Shown here piece after piece: positions 1 to 8,259 of a DNA stretch of 64,000 bases. The stretch spans positions 186,181 to 250,180 of the forward strand of contig NZ_KB905403.1 in assembly GCF_000379465.1 (NCBI RefSeq), given 5' to 3'. Source of the stretch: Sciscionella marina DSM 45152. Lineage in GTDB: Bacteria; Actinomycetota; Actinomycetes; Mycobacteriales; Pseudonocardiaceae. Position 1 is the stretch's first letter. Every line of letters begins with the position of its first letter. The translations under genes were made by a program, and so were the position numbers. Below the pieces are notes generated by a model. That model was not told where the DNA came from and did no database searches. It saw nothing but the letters and a program-made list of their open reading frames with translations.

Positions 1-390
1 TTCGACGCCGCGATCGCCACCCCGGACCAGATGGCCAAGGTCGGCCGTATCGCGCGGGTGCTCGGTCCGCGTGGCCTGATGCCGAACCCGAAGACCGGCA
101 CCGTGACCCCCGCGGTCACCAAGGCGGTGCAGGACATCAAGGGCGGCAAGATCAACTTCCGGGTGGACAAGCAGGCGAACCTGCACCTGATCATCGGGAA
201 GTCCTCCTTCGAGCCGGAGAAGCTCGTGGAGAACTACGCGGCCGCGCTCGACGAGGTGCTGCGGAACAAGCCGTCGGCGGCGAAGGGCCGGTACCTGAAG
301 AAGGTCACCTTCACCACCACGATGGGCCCGGGTATCCCGGTCGACCCGAACCGCACCCGCAACCTGCTCACCGACGAGGCCTCGGCCTGA
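1..390 (+). CDS. rplA: 50S ribosomal protein L1, C-terminal part (5' truncated by window)
   Basis: This is the C-terminal 129 residues of ribosomal protein L1, which forms the mobile L1 stalk of the 50S subunit near the E site. The frame is open from base 1, so the gene begins upstream of the window. The stretch [11 protein letters not shown] is the L1 family signature, followed by the conserved [11 protein letters not shown] and the [13 protein letters not shown]-terminus. It ends with TGA at 388-390, and a strong terminator follows 17 bases later. In actinobacteria rplK-rplA normally precede rplJ-rplL; here an oppositely oriented gene separates the two pairs. Confidence 0.97.
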   Translation, partial: FDAAIATPDQMAKVGRIARVLGPRGLMPNPKTGTVTPAVTKAVQDIKGGKINFRVDKQANLHLIIGKSSFEPEKLVENYAAALDEVLRNKPSAAKGRYLKKVTFTTTMGPGIPVDPNRTRNLLTDEASA

Positions 391-406
391 TCGGTCTGAC
401 GTAAAC

Positions 407-450
407 GAGTCCGGTACCTCCCACCGCGGGGAGGTACCGGACTCTTCTCG
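407..450 (+). terminator. Strong hairpin terminator after rplA
   Basis: A perfect 15-bp inverted repeat (407-421 with 430-444) encloses an 8-base loop and is followed by a T-containing stretch. It lies between the rplA stop and the 3' end of the convergent gene at 480, so it probably ends transcription from both sides. Confidence 0.85.
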
Positions 451-479
451 TTCGACTGGCAGGGCGTTTGCGGAGTAGC

Positions 480-1457
480 TCAGCCGCAGTGCGAGGGGGC
501 CACCTCGGTGATGAGCCACTTGTTCTCGTGCACCACCGACAGCGTGAAGGTGCCCAGCTTCGGTCCCCCGCTGACCGGGAAGGAGCACGAGTCGATGGTG
601 GTGCTGGTGGCCTGGTTCGGGGTTTCCGGCAGCCCCTTCAGGCTGACCTGCCGGTAGCTGTCCGGGTCCGGAACGGTGATCCGGCCGAGCGCTTGCGCGC
701 AGTCCGGAGCCCCGTGCTGCTGGGCGAATTTCTGCGCGGCCTGGTCGTTGAACATCAGGCAGGCGTGCTTGCCGAGCTCGGCGGCCGAACCCGGGGAGGC
801 CGCGGCCATCCCGACCTCGCGGTAGAGCTCGGCCACGGCGTCCTTCGGTGAGTCGACGCCGACCTTGACCTGCTGCTGGGGCCGGGCGAGCGGGAACTTG
901 GCCTGGGGGCTGTCCTCGTCCCCGCCCCCGCCGAAGTAGTGGTCGATGGCCCAGCCGGCGATCGCGATCACCACGATGAGCCCGACCACCCAGCGGACCG
1001 GGGCGCTGCGCAGGATGCGCTTCCACAACGGCGGATTGGTGGCCCGTTCGACGCGCTGCTGGGACTGCTGCAGCGCGGTGAGCTGTTCGCGGACCAGGGC
1101 GAGCTCGTTCTGCACCCCCGTCTGAACCGGTTGGCTCGCTTGACCAGGCTGGCTTGGCTGTCCCGGCTGCCCGGTGAACCGGGCGCCCTGGTCCTGCTGG
1201 GGGAACGGGGCGGGATACCCGGGGTCGTACGGTACCGGGGGCGGGGCCTGCTGCGGCGGGTACTGCTGCTCCTGCCAGGCCTTCCACTGGCGGAACGCGG
1301 CGAGCTCGGCCTCGGTCGGCTGGGGTTGCGCCGCAGGCGGCTGCCCTGCCGGATACGGGGCCGCGCCGGACTCTGGGCCGGGCCCTGGGTCGAACTCCGC
1401 GCCGGGTTCCTTGTCGGTCACGGCTCCCATGATGCCGCTATCACCAGGGGTGCGCAC
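480..1457 (-). CDS. Single-pass membrane protein with Pro/Gln-rich cytoplasmic N-terminus
   Basis: No function recognised. The first ~110 residues are rich in Pro, Gln and Gly, as in intrinsically disordered actinobacterial membrane proteins. A short helical stretch (ELALVREQLTALQQSQQRVE) comes next, then one membrane helix (VRWVVGLIVVIAIAGWAI), and a ~140-residue C-terminal domain predicted outside the membrane. That domain contains several Cys (HACLMF, PDCAQA, DSCSF, SHCG), which could form disulfides. The start is uncertain: GTG at 1457 has a GAGGGGG just upstream, while ATG at 1430 (MGAVTDKEP) is an alternative. It converges on rplA and is divergent from the rplJ leader. The external domain resembles the SnoaL/Mce-associated type only vaguely. 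Confidence 0.8.
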   Translation of the reverse strand: MRTPGDSGIMGAVTDKEPGAEFDPGPGPESGAAPYPAGQPPAAQPQPTEAELAAFRQWKAWQEQQYPPQQAPPPVPYDPGYPAPFPQQDQGARFTGQPGQPSQPGQASQPVQTGVQNELALVREQLTALQQSQQRVERATNPPLWKRILRSAPVRWVVGLIVVIAIAGWAIDHYFGGGGDEDSPQAKFPLARPQQQVKVGVDSPKDAVAELYREVGMAAASPGSAAELGKHACLMFNDQAAQKFAQQHGAPDCAQALGRITVPDPDSYRQVSLKGLPETPNQATSTTIDSCSFPVSGGPKLGTFTLSVVHENKWLITEVAPSHCG

Positions 1458-1478
1458 CAGCCCCCTCAGGTGATGGCG

Positions 1479-1743
1479 TATCCTTGACTGGTTCCACCAG
1501 AGACCGCTGGTTTTCCCCGGATGGGGAACGAAGGCCCGGAACAGGATCGGGCGGCCCGCGCAGGAGGACGAGGCAGACGCGTTCGTGCTGGATGTCGTTC
1601 CGCAGTGCGCGCCGGTTCTGTGTCAGACGCAGAGCTTCAGGCCCCGTGTTTCCGCGCCGGGGCGTTTTCGATTCTTCCTCCTCCGGGTTACTCGTCAGGC
1701 CGACACCTGAACCAGTACGGCCAAACCTATGAGAGGAGGCGCC
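1479..1743 (+). promoter_or_regulatory. rplJ promoter region and L10-type leader RNA
   Basis: About 250 untranslated bases precede rplJ. A TATCCT at 1479-1484 is a plausible -10 box. Downstream, 1496-1511 forms a short hairpin (ACCAG, loop AGACCG, CTGGT). A second hairpin (GCCCCG 1641-1646 with CGGGGC 1658-1663) is followed by GTTTTCGATTCTT and resembles an attenuator. L10 or the L10-L12 complex is known to autoregulate rplJL by binding such leaders. The assignment rests on position and hairpins, not on a covariance search. GAGGAGG at 1732-1738 is the rplJ ribosome-binding site. Confidence 0.55.
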
Positions 1744-2262
1744 ATGGCGAAGCCCGAGAAGGTGGCGGCGGTTGCCGAGATCGCGGGCAAGTTCCGTGAC
1801 TCGACCGCGGCCGTGATCACCGAGTATCGCGGGCTCTCCATGTCGCAGCTCACCAGCCTTCGCCGGGAACTCGGCGAAGGCGCCAGCTACCGAGTCGCGA
1901 AGAACACCCTCGTGAAGTGGGCGGCGGCGGATGCGGGCATCAAGGGTCTCGACGACCTGTTCGTCGGCCCGACCGCGATCGCCTTCATCACCGGGGAACC
2001 GGTCGAGGCGGCCAAGGCGATCAAGAAGTTCGCCAAGGCCAACGACGCGCTCTCGATCAAGGGCGGCTACATGGACGGCCGCCCGCTGACCGCGGGTGAA
2101 GTCAACGAGCTCGCCGACCTCGAGTCGCGCGATGTGCTGCTCGGCAAGCTGGCAGGCGCCATGAAGGGCAACCTCACCAAGGCCGCGGGGCTGTTCAACG
2201 CCCCGGCCTCGCAGGTCGCCCGCCTTGCCGCCGCGCTGCAGGAGAAAAAAGAAGCCGCTTAA
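1744..2262 (+). CDS. rplJ: 50S ribosomal protein L10
   Basis: L10 anchors the L7/L12 stalk on the 50S subunit. The 172-residue product begins [13 protein letters not shown] and shows the family pattern: [19 protein letters not shown], the [12 protein letters not shown] motif, and a C-terminal helix ([18 protein letters not shown]) that binds L12 dimers. ATG 1744 was chosen over the in-frame upstream ATG at 1729 because GAGGAGG sits at 1732-1738, correctly spaced. rplL follows 63 bases later, so the two are co-transcribed. Confidence 0.97.
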   Translation: MAKPEKVAAVAEIAGKFRDSTAAVITEYRGLSMSQLTSLRRELGEGASYRVAKNTLVKWAAADAGIKGLDDLFVGPTAIAFITGEPVEAAKAIKKFAKANDALSIKGGYMDGRPLTAGEVNELADLESRDVLLGKLAGAMKGNLTKAAGLFNAPASQVARLAAALQEKKEAA

Positions 2263-2325
2263 GACCGAACCGGTCGCCAAGCACAGAGGCGAAACGGTCG
2301 CCAAGTAACAAAGGAGAACGCCATC

Positions 2326-2715
2326 ATGGCGAAGCTGAGCAACGACGAGCTGCTCGACGCGTTCAAGGAGATGACGCTGCTCGAGCTGTCCGAATTCGTC
2401 AAGCAGTTCGAAGAGACCTTCGACGTCACCGCGGCCGCCCCGGTTGCCGCCGTGGCCGCCGCCGGCCCCGCCGGTGGTGCTGAGGAAGCCGTCGAGGAGA
2501 AGGACGAGTTCGACGTCATCCTCGAGGGCGCCGGCGACAAGAAGATCCAGGTCATCAAGGTCGTCCGGGAGATCGTCTCCGGGCTGGGCCTCAAGGAGGC
2601 CAAGGAGCTCGTCGAGGGCGTGCCGAAGCCGCTGCTGGAGAAGGCGAAGAAGGACGACGCCGAGGCTGCCAAGGCCAAGCTGGAAGAGGCCGGCGCGGCT
2701 GTCAGCGTCAAGTGA
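2326..2715 (+). CDS. rplL: 50S ribosomal protein L7/L12
   Basis: This 129-residue acidic protein is the stalk factor that recruits translational GTPases. An N-terminal dimerisation domain ([27 protein letters not shown]) is followed by an Ala/Pro hinge and the conserved C-terminal domain ([45 protein letters not shown] as successive short motifs). AAAGGAG at 2310-2316 is the ribosome-binding site. The sequence cggtcgccaag occurs twice in the rplJ-rplL gap. A strong terminator follows. In most actinobacteria rpoB comes shortly downstream; here an mce operon follows instead. Confidence 0.98.
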   Translation: MAKLSNDELLDAFKEMTLLELSEFVKQFEETFDVTAAAPVAAVAAAGPAGGAEEAVEEKDEFDVILEGAGDKKIQVIKVVREIVSGLGLKEAKELVEGVPKPLLEKAKKDDAEAAKAKLEEAGAAVSVK

Positions 2716-2739
2716 GCACTGCGTAGTTCTGCTACGTGC

Positions 2740-2775
2740 ACGGGGCGGGTATCCACTGGGTACCCGCCCCGTTTG
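2740..2775 (+). terminator. Terminator of the rplJL operon
   Basis: A perfect 12-bp GC-rich stem (2740-2751 with 2761-2772) with a 9-base loop is followed by TTTGT. It isolates the ribosomal operon from the mce operon that starts at 2915. Confidence 0.88.
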
Positions 2776-2914
2776 TGTATGCACGAGATTACGAACCGGA
2801 CACGGGCGTGCTTCCGAGCCAGCGAGGCAGTAGGGTTCGTGACTCACCAGTAACTTATCCCGAGCCGGCTCGTTGCATCGTTGTGGCGAGGAATGCGGTC
2901 TAGGAGGAGGTCCC

Positions 2915-4096
2915 ATGGGCGTTGAGGTACAGGTCGAGAACCTGACCAAGTCGTTCGGGAAGCAGAACATTTGGCGTGACCTGACCTTCACCCTTCCGCC
3001 TGGCGAGGTTTCGGCACTCCTCGGGCCTTCGGGTACCGGGAAGTCGGTGTTCCTGAAATCGATGATCGGCCTGCTCAAGCCCGAAAGCGGGCACTGCATG
3101 GTCGCCGGGGTGGACACGGTGCGGTGCTCGGAGCGCGAGCTCTACGAGATCCGCAAGAAGTTCGGCGTGCTCTTCCAGGACGGCGCACTGTTCGGCTCGA
3201 TGAACCTCTACGACAACGTGGCCTTCCCGCTGCGCGAGCACACCAGAAAATCCGAGACCGAGGTCCGGCGGATCGTGCTGGAGAAGCTCGAGATGACCGG
3301 TCTGTCCGGGGCGGAGGGCAAACTCCCCGGTGAGATTTCCGGTGGTATGCGTAAACGTGCCGGACTGGCCCGCGCGCTGGTGCTCGATCCGGAGATCATC
3401 CTGGTCGACGAGCCGGACTCGGGTCTCGATCCGGTCCGCACGACCTACATCAGCCAGCTGTTCCTGGACGTTAACGCGCAGATCGACGCGACCTTCCTGA
3501 TCGTCACGCACAACATCAACCTGGCCCGCACGGTCCCGGACAACATCGGCATGCTGTTCCGCAAGGAGCTGGTCATGTTCGGGCCCCGCGAATTGCTGCT
3601 GACCAGTGAGGAACCCGCGGTGAAGCAGTTCCTCAACGGCCGGATGATCGGCCCGATCGGAATGAGCGAGGAAAAGGACTCCGCGACCATGGCCGCCGAG
3701 CAGGCGATGATCGACGCCGGGCACCATCCGGGCGGGGTAGAGGACATCTCCGGGGTGCCGCCGCAGATGATGCCCTCGCCGGGTGTTCCGCAGCGCCAGG
3801 GCGAAGTGCGGCGCAAGGACCGGGTCATGCAGCTGCTGCACACCCTGCCCGAGCAGGCGCAGCGCTCGATCATCGACAGCCTCAGCGATGAGGAACGCAC
3901 CCGTTACGGTGTGCGGGAACGGGTGGTCGCGGGAACCGGAGCACGGGGCGGGGACACCAACGAGTTCCCCACCCAGGAGCAGGGCACCGTCTCCGGTCAG
4001 CTGGCCGAGAACCAGGTCGCGGAACTGCCGACGAGCCGGTGGCGACCGACGCCTGGGCGGCGCCGCAAGCCACGTCCCGGCCCACCGCAGCAGTGA
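2915..4096 (+). CDS. mkl: Mce-system ABC transporter ATP-binding protein (MceG/Mkl)
   Basis: This is the cytoplasmic ATPase that powers Mce lipid/sterol importers. The ABC domain spans about residues 1-250: Walker A GPSGTGKS, Q-loop FQDGALF, signature ISGGMRKRAGLARAL, Walker B IILVDEPDSGLDP and switch His in VTHN. ISGGM and EPDSGLDPV are typical of the MlaF/Mkl branch. A ~120-residue C-terminal extension (RVMQLLHTLPEQAQRSIIDSL) is also seen in Mkl proteins. ATG 2915 has AGGAGGAGG at 2902-2910, so 14 upstream in-frame codons are dropped. It heads the yrbE-mce operon. In Mycobacterium mkl also lies near rplJL but apart from the mce operons, so direct linkage here is notable. Confidence 0.93.
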   Translation: MGVEVQVENLTKSFGKQNIWRDLTFTLPPGEVSALLGPSGTGKSVFLKSMIGLLKPESGHCMVAGVDTVRCSERELYEIRKKFGVLFQDGALFGSMNLYDNVAFPLREHTRKSETEVRRIVLEKLEMTGLSGAEGKLPGEISGGMRKRAGLARALVLDPEIILVDEPDSGLDPVRTTYISQLFLDVNAQIDATFLIVTHNINLARTVPDNIGMLFRKELVMFGPRELLLTSEEPAVKQFLNGRMIGPIGMSEEKDSATMAAEQAMIDAGHHPGGVEDISGVPPQMMPSPGVPQRQGEVRRKDRVMQLLHTLPEQAQRSIIDSLSDEERTRYGVRERVVAGTGARGGDTNEFPTQEQGTVSGQLAENQVAELPTSRWRPTPGRRRKPRPGPPQQ

Positions 4097-4138
4097 GCGC
4101 TCGCAGGATCACGGGCGGAACGGGGCGGTAACAGGGGT

Positions 4139-4930
4139 ATGGCTACCAAATCGGAAGCGAGGTTTCCTGGCGCGGGCGCACTGCGGCAGACCGGAAGCTT
4201 GTTCGCGCTCGGTCTCGATGTGGCGGTGCTGCTTTTCAAGCGGCCGTTCCAGCTGCGCGAGTTCGTCCAGCAGTGCTGGTTCATCGCGAGCGTGACGATC
4301 CTGCCGACCGCGCTGGTCACGATCCCGTTCGGCGCGGTGATCGCGCTGCAGCTCGGCTCGCTGACCCGCCAGCTCGGCGCGCAGTCGTTCACCGGAGCGG
4401 CCAGCGTGCTCGCGATCGTGCAACAGGCCTCTCCCCTGGTCACCGCGCTGCTCGTGGCCGGTGCCGGTGGTTCGGCGATCTGCGCGGACATCGGTGCCCG
4501 CACCATCCGCGAGGAGATCGACGCGATGGAGGTGCTCGGCGTCTCCGCGGTGCAGCGGCTCGTCGTGCCCCGGGTGCTTGCCTCGATGCTGATCGCGATC
4601 CTGCTCAACGGGCTGGTCAGCGTGGTCGGTGTGGCCGGTGGGTACACCTTCAACGTGCTGCTCCAGCACGGCACCCCGGGCGCGTACCTGGCCAGCTTCA
4701 ACGCGCTGGCCCAGATGCCCGACCTCTACATCGGCGAGTTCAAGGCGCTGCTGTTCGGGTTCATCGCCGGGGTGGTCGCCGCCTACCGTGGCCTGCATCC
4801 GCCGCCCGGGCCGAAGGGTGTCGGGGACGCGGTGAACCAGTCGGTCGTGGTGACCTTCCTGCTGCTGTTCCTCGTCAACGGTGTGCTTACGCTTGTGTAC
4901 CTGCAGATCGTCCCGACGAAGCTGAGTTAG
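4139..4930 (+). CDS. yrbEA: YrbE/MlaE-family permease, first of pair
   Basis: This 263-residue integral membrane protein is one of two MlaE-type subunits forming the Mce transporter channel. It has about five or six hydrophobic segments and family motifs: AASVLAIVQQASPLVTALLVAGAGGS and the coupling helix IGARTIREEIDAMEVLGV (IRE.IDAMEVLG), which contacts the ATPase. It begins 42 bases after mkl. The ribosome-binding site is weak (ACAGGGG, 4131-4137). The stop TAG at 4928-4930 overlaps the GGAGGTGA that serves the next initiation site. Confidence 0.92.
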   Translation: MATKSEARFPGAGALRQTGSLFALGLDVAVLLFKRPFQLREFVQQCWFIASVTILPTALVTIPFGAVIALQLGSLTRQLGAQSFTGAASVLAIVQQASPLVTALLVAGAGGSAICADIGARTIREEIDAMEVLGVSAVQRLVVPRVLASMLIAILLNGLVSVVGVAGGYTFNVLLQHGTPGAYLASFNALAQMPDLYIGEFKALLFGFIAGVVAAYRGLHPPPGPKGVGDAVNQSVVVTFLLLFLVNGVLTLVYLQIVPTKLS

Positions 4931-4944
4931 GAGGTGAACAGTCC

Positions 4945-5021
4945 GTGAGCGAGCTTGCGAGCGAACGAAAAGACACAGCGTGCCCACGAGCTGGCACACC
5001 GAGCCTCAGCGAGGTGAGCCT
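4945..5021 (+). repeat. 77-bp inserted repeat-like element at the yrbEB start, bounded by GTGAG
   Basis: The segment begins with GTGAG at 4945, directly after a strong Shine-Dalgarno (TAGGAGGTGA), and the same GTGAG recurs at 5022, the likely yrbEB start. Between them are short inverted repeats: GTGCC 4980-4984 with GGCAC 4993-4997, and CCTC/GAGG around AGC at about 5004-5014. The leading GAGCGAGCTTGCGAGCGAAC motif resembles small dispersed palindromic repeats that I recall from actinobacterial genomes. The simplest reading is an insertion into the original start region with duplication of GTGAG. No copy of the full element was seen elsewhere in this window. Confidence 0.5.
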
Positions 5022-5025
5022 GTGA
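4945..5025 (+). CDS. Possible 26-residue leader peptide translated through the inserted repeat
   Basis: GTG 4945 has the best ribosome-binding site of this junction (AGGAGGTGA at 4929-4937). It opens a frame of 26 codons (VSELASERKD...SEVSL) that stops at TGA 5023-5025. That stop overlaps the yrbEB GTG at 5022 in a GTGA arrangement, so translation could be passed by coupling to yrbEB. The peptide has no recognisable function. It may be only a by-product of the inserted repeat. Confidence 0.3.
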   Translation: MSELASERKDTACPRAGTPSLSEVSL

Positions 5026-5870
5026 GTGCCCTGACCAACTTCGGCCGCAGCGCGCGTAATGTCGCCGGTGCGCCGTTACGGCTGCTCGATTCGCTCGGCG
5101 AGCAGATGTCGTTCTACCTGCGCGCGCTGGCCTGGACCCCGCGCGCGCTCAAGCGTTACACCAAGGAAGTGCTCCGGCTGCTCGCCGAGGTCAGCTTCGG
5201 TTCCGGGGCCCTCGCGCTGATCGCGGGCACGGTCGGCGTGATGATCGGGCTGACCCTGTTCACCGGGATCGTCGTCGGACTGCAGGGCTACACCGCGCTG
5301 AACCAGATCGGTACCGCGGCGTTCACCGGCTTCATGTCGGCGTACTTCAACACCCGCGAGATCGCCCCGCTGGCCGCCGGGCTCGCGCTCTCGGCCACGG
5401 TCGGTGCCGGGTTCACCGCCCAGCTCGGCGCGATGCGCATCTCCGAGGAGGTCGACGCGCTCGAGGTGATGGGTGTTCCCTCGCTGCCGTATCTGGTGAC
5501 CACCCGTATCCTCGCGGGCTTCGTGGCTGTTATCCCGTTGTACGTGATCGGCCTGATGACCTCGTACATCGCCGCCCGGCTGATCACGATCACCGTGTAC
5601 GGACAGTCAGGTGGTACCTATGACCACTACTTCAACCTGTTCCTGCCACCGGAGGATGTGCTGTGGTCCTTCGGCAAGGTACTCGTGTTCAGTGTGGTGA
5701 TCATCTTGACGCACTGTTACTACGGCTACACGGCGAGTGGTGGACCGGCCGGGGTCGGCGTCGCGGTCGGTAAGGCCGTGCGCACCACGATCGTCAACGT
5801 CACCCTGCTGGACTTCTTCCTCTCGCTCGCGATCTGGGGCGCGACCACGACCGTGAGGATCGCGAATTGA
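5022..5870 (+). CDS. yrbEB: YrbE/MlaE-family permease, second of pair
   Basis: This 282-residue membrane protein pairs with the preceding YrbE to form the Mce permease. Motifs include AGTVGVMIGLTLFTGIVVGLQ, FTGFMSAYFNTREIAPLAAGLALSATVGAGFTAQLGAMRISEEVDALEVMGV (a typical MlaE core, given here in parts) and a C-terminal YYGYTASGGPAGVGVAVGKAVRTT. GTG 5022 is preferred because GAGGTGAG lies at 5011-5018 and homologues start near SALTNFGR. A GTG at 4980 in frame would add 14 residues encoded by the inserted repeat. It overlaps mceA by four bases (TTGA). Confidence 0.9.
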   Translation: MSALTNFGRSARNVAGAPLRLLDSLGEQMSFYLRALAWTPRALKRYTKEVLRLLAEVSFGSGALALIAGTVGVMIGLTLFTGIVVGLQGYTALNQIGTAAFTGFMSAYFNTREIAPLAAGLALSATVGAGFTAQLGAMRISEEVDALEVMGVPSLPYLVTTRILAGFVAVIPLYVIGLMTSYIAARLITITVYGQSGGTYDHYFNLFLPPEDVLWSFGKVLVFSVVIILTHCYYGYTASGGPAGVGVAVGKAVRTTIVNVTLLDFFLSLAIWGATTTVRIAN

Positions 5871-7231
5871 CCGGGGTCCTGGCAAGTGTGCGCAAGAAAC
5901 TACTCGGGTTGCTGCTCGTCGTGTTGATCTTCGCGTTCTTCGCGCTGACGATCGCGTTCTACAACAAGGCGTTCACCCCGGTGGTCAGCGTCAGCCTGCG
6001 CACCGACACCATCGGCAGCCAGATGCAGCCCGAGGCCGACGTGAAGGCGCACGGCACGGTGATCGGCGAGGTCACCGCGATCAAGGCGGACTTCGGCGGC
6101 GCGGACCTCGAACTGGCCATCAAACCCGAGTACGCCAAGCAGATCCCGGCCGACGCGACCGCGCAGCTGCTGCCCAAATCGCTGTTCGGGGAGCAGTACG
6201 TGAACCTCGGCTACGCGCCGGGGGACAACGGCCCGGTGCTCGCCGACGGGGGCCGTATCGCGCAGAACAAGAGCGCCGGAGCGGTCGAGGTCGAGCAGGC
6301 GCTGAACAACTTCCTCCCGGTGCTCAAGGCGGTCGAACCGGAGAAGCTCTCCGCGACCCTGGCCGCGGTCTCCACCGCCCTGCAGGGCCGCGGTGAACAG
6401 CTCGGCCAGACGATCACCCAGGTCAACGAGTACGTCAAGCGGCTCAACCCGCAGCTGCCCGCGCTCACCGACGACATCAGCAAGCTGGTCAAGGTCTCGA
6501 ACACGTACAACGACGTGCTCCCGGTCGCCACCGACGCGCTGACCAATCTGCGCACCACGACCAACACCCTCGCCCAGCAGCGGGGCAACCTGGACAACCT
6601 GTACAGCACGGTCTCGGGAACCTCGGCGAACCTGCAGAACTTCCTCGCGGCCAATGAGCACAACCTGATCGGGGTCGGGAAGAGCCTGCGCCCCACGCTC
6701 GAGACCATGCAGAAGTACGCCCCGCAGGTGCCCTGCTTCTTCCGCAGCCTCGCCCGGCTGGTGCCCAAGGCGGACAAGGCCTTCGGTAAGGGAACCGACA
6801 AGCCGGGGCTGCACGCGAACCTGCAGATCAACGTGAACCGGGGGCCGTACAAGGCAGGCCTGGACACGCCACGCTACGACGACACCCGTGGCCCGCGCTG
6901 CTACGACATCAGCCCGCGCCCGGACCCGTTCCCGCAGATGCCCCCGGAGGGCGCGATCAAGGACGGTGCCTCGCAGCCGCCCGCTCCGCGGACCCAGAGT
7001 GACGGCATGCTGCCGCCGGATCAGGCGGCGAAGCTGGTCACCACCCCGCAGTCGGCGTCATCGGACTCCTACGGCCCGCCGAACTCCAAAGCCGAGCAGG
7101 ACCTGGTCACCTCGCTGACCGCGCCCGCGCTCGGGATACCGGCCGCCCAGGTTCCGCGCTGGTCGACCCTGCTGATCGGGCCGCTGATGCGCGGTGCCAC
7201 CGTCGACTATCCGGGGGCGGGTGCGAAATGA
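5867..7231 (+). CDS. mceA: MCE family protein, first (MceA-type)
   Basis: Mce proteins are membrane-anchored, periplasm-facing proteins whose MCE/MlaD domains and long helices form a lipid-conducting tunnel. This 454-residue copy has an N-terminal membrane helix (LLGLLLVVLIFAFFALTIAFY), an MCE domain at about residues 35-115 (VSLRTDTIGSQMQPEADVKAHG, EQYVNLGY), then a long helical region to ~300 and a Pro-rich tail. The start is TTG 5867, overlapping the yrbEB stop (TTGA), with GTGAGGA at 5853-5859 as ribosome-binding site. The MceA position follows from gene order. Substrate is unknown; sterols, fatty acids and phospholipids are known for relatives. Confidence 0.9.
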   Translation: MTGVLASVRKKLLGLLLVVLIFAFFALTIAFYNKAFTPVVSVSLRTDTIGSQMQPEADVKAHGTVIGEVTAIKADFGGADLELAIKPEYAKQIPADATAQLLPKSLFGEQYVNLGYAPGDNGPVLADGGRIAQNKSAGAVEVEQALNNFLPVLKAVEPEKLSATLAAVSTALQGRGEQLGQTITQVNEYVKRLNPQLPALTDDISKLVKVSNTYNDVLPVATDALTNLRTTTNTLAQQRGNLDNLYSTVSGTSANLQNFLAANEHNLIGVGKSLRPTLETMQKYAPQVPCFFRSLARLVPKADKAFGKGTDKPGLHANLQINVNRGPYKAGLDTPRYDDTRGPRCYDISPRPDPFPQMPPEGAIKDGASQPPAPRTQSDGMLPPDQAAKLVTTPQSASSDSYGPPNSKAEQDLVTSLTAPALGIPAAQVPRWSTLLIGPLMRGATVDYPGAGAK

Positions 7232-8259
7232 GGGGACTGCTCGCTCCGCTGATCAAACTGCTCGCGTTCGTGCTCGTCACGGTGCTCGCGACCGGGCTGC
7301 TCGCGCTGACCATCGCCAACGCGAACTTCTCCGCGTCGAGCGACTACCGCGCCCGGTTCTCCGATGTCACCTCGCTCAACGCGGGTGACGATGTGCGCAT
7401 CGCCGGGGTGAAGGTCGGCGAGGTCAGCTCCATCAAGATCGTGGACAAGGACTCCGCCGAGATCGGGTTCAGCGTGGACAAGTCCGTGCGCATCCCGGCA
7501 TCGGTGCACGCGGCGGTCCGCTACCGGAACCTGGTCGGGCAGCGCTATGTAGAGCTCGACCAAGGGACCGGGGACGCGAACGCCACGCTCAACCCCGGGG
7601 ACGTCATTCCCATGGATCGCACCCGCCCCGCGGTCGACCTGACCAAGCTGTTCAACGGGTTCTCCCCGCTGTTCCAGGCGCTGAACCCGCAGGATGTGAA
7701 CAAGCTGTCCAGCGAGATCGTGCAGGTGCTGCAGGGCGAGGGCAGCACGGTCAACGGTCTGCTGGCCACCACCGCCTCGCTGACCTCCAAGATCGCGGAC
7801 AAGGACGCCGTGATCGGGAAGGTGATCACCAACCTGAACTCGGCGCTGACCACGCTGAACGCGCACGCCCCGCAGTTCACCGACCTGGTGGACACGGTGC
7901 AGCAGCTGATCAGCGGGCTCGACGAGGACCGGAAACCGATCGGGGACGCCGTGGACACCCTCGGCGGTCTGGCGGACACGGTCTCCGGATTCGTCGGTGA
8001 TCTGCGTGACCCGGTGAAAAAGGACGTGCAGCAACTGGGCCGGTTCGCGGACAACCTCAATGCGCACCAGCCGCAGGTGGAGCATTTCCTGCAGTACCTC
8101 CCGGACAAGGTCGCGACGATCTCCCGCGCGGGCAGTTACGGTTCCTGGTTCCAGTTCTATTCCTGCACCACGAACCTCGACGTGCGGGTTCCCGGCCTGA
8201 TGCCGAAACCGGTGAGCCTGCCGATCGGTAACTCGACCCAGGCGAGGTGCAAGCAGTGA
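7228..8259 (+). CDS. mceB: MCE family protein, second (MceB-type)
   Basis: This 343-residue Mce subunit has an N-terminal anchor (LLAPLIKLLAFVLVTVLATGLLAL) followed by an MCE domain with FSDVTSLNAGDDVRIAGVKVGEV and GQRYVELDQG, which are hallmark MlaD motifs. A long, mostly helical stretch follows (coiled-coil-like ~150-290), ending in a short Cys-containing tail (YSCTTNLDV). The ATG overlaps the mceA stop (ATGA), which implies translational coupling and fixed stoichiometry in the complex. Confidence 0.92.
   Translation: MRGLLAPLIKLLAFVLVTVLATGLLALTIANANFSASSDYRARFSDVTSLNAGDDVRIAGVKVGEVSSIKIVDKDSAEIGFSVDKSVRIPASVHAAVRYRNLVGQRYVELDQGTGDANATLNPGDVIPMDRTRPAVDLTKLFNGFSPLFQALNPQDVNKLSSEIVQVLQGEGSTVNGLLATTASLTSKIADKDAVIGKVITNLNSALTTLNAHAPQFTDLVDTVQQLISGLDEDRKPIGDAVDTLGGLADTVSGFVGDLRDPVKKDVQQLGRFADNLNAHQPQVEHFLQYLPDKVATISRAGSYGSWFQFYSCTTNLDVRVPGLMPKPVSLPIGNSTQARCKQ

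Noticed and set aside
1441-3117. 558-codon minus-strand frame over the rplJL region
   Set aside because: It covers both ribosomal protein genes, their terminator and the start of mkl in antisense, so it cannot be a real gene.
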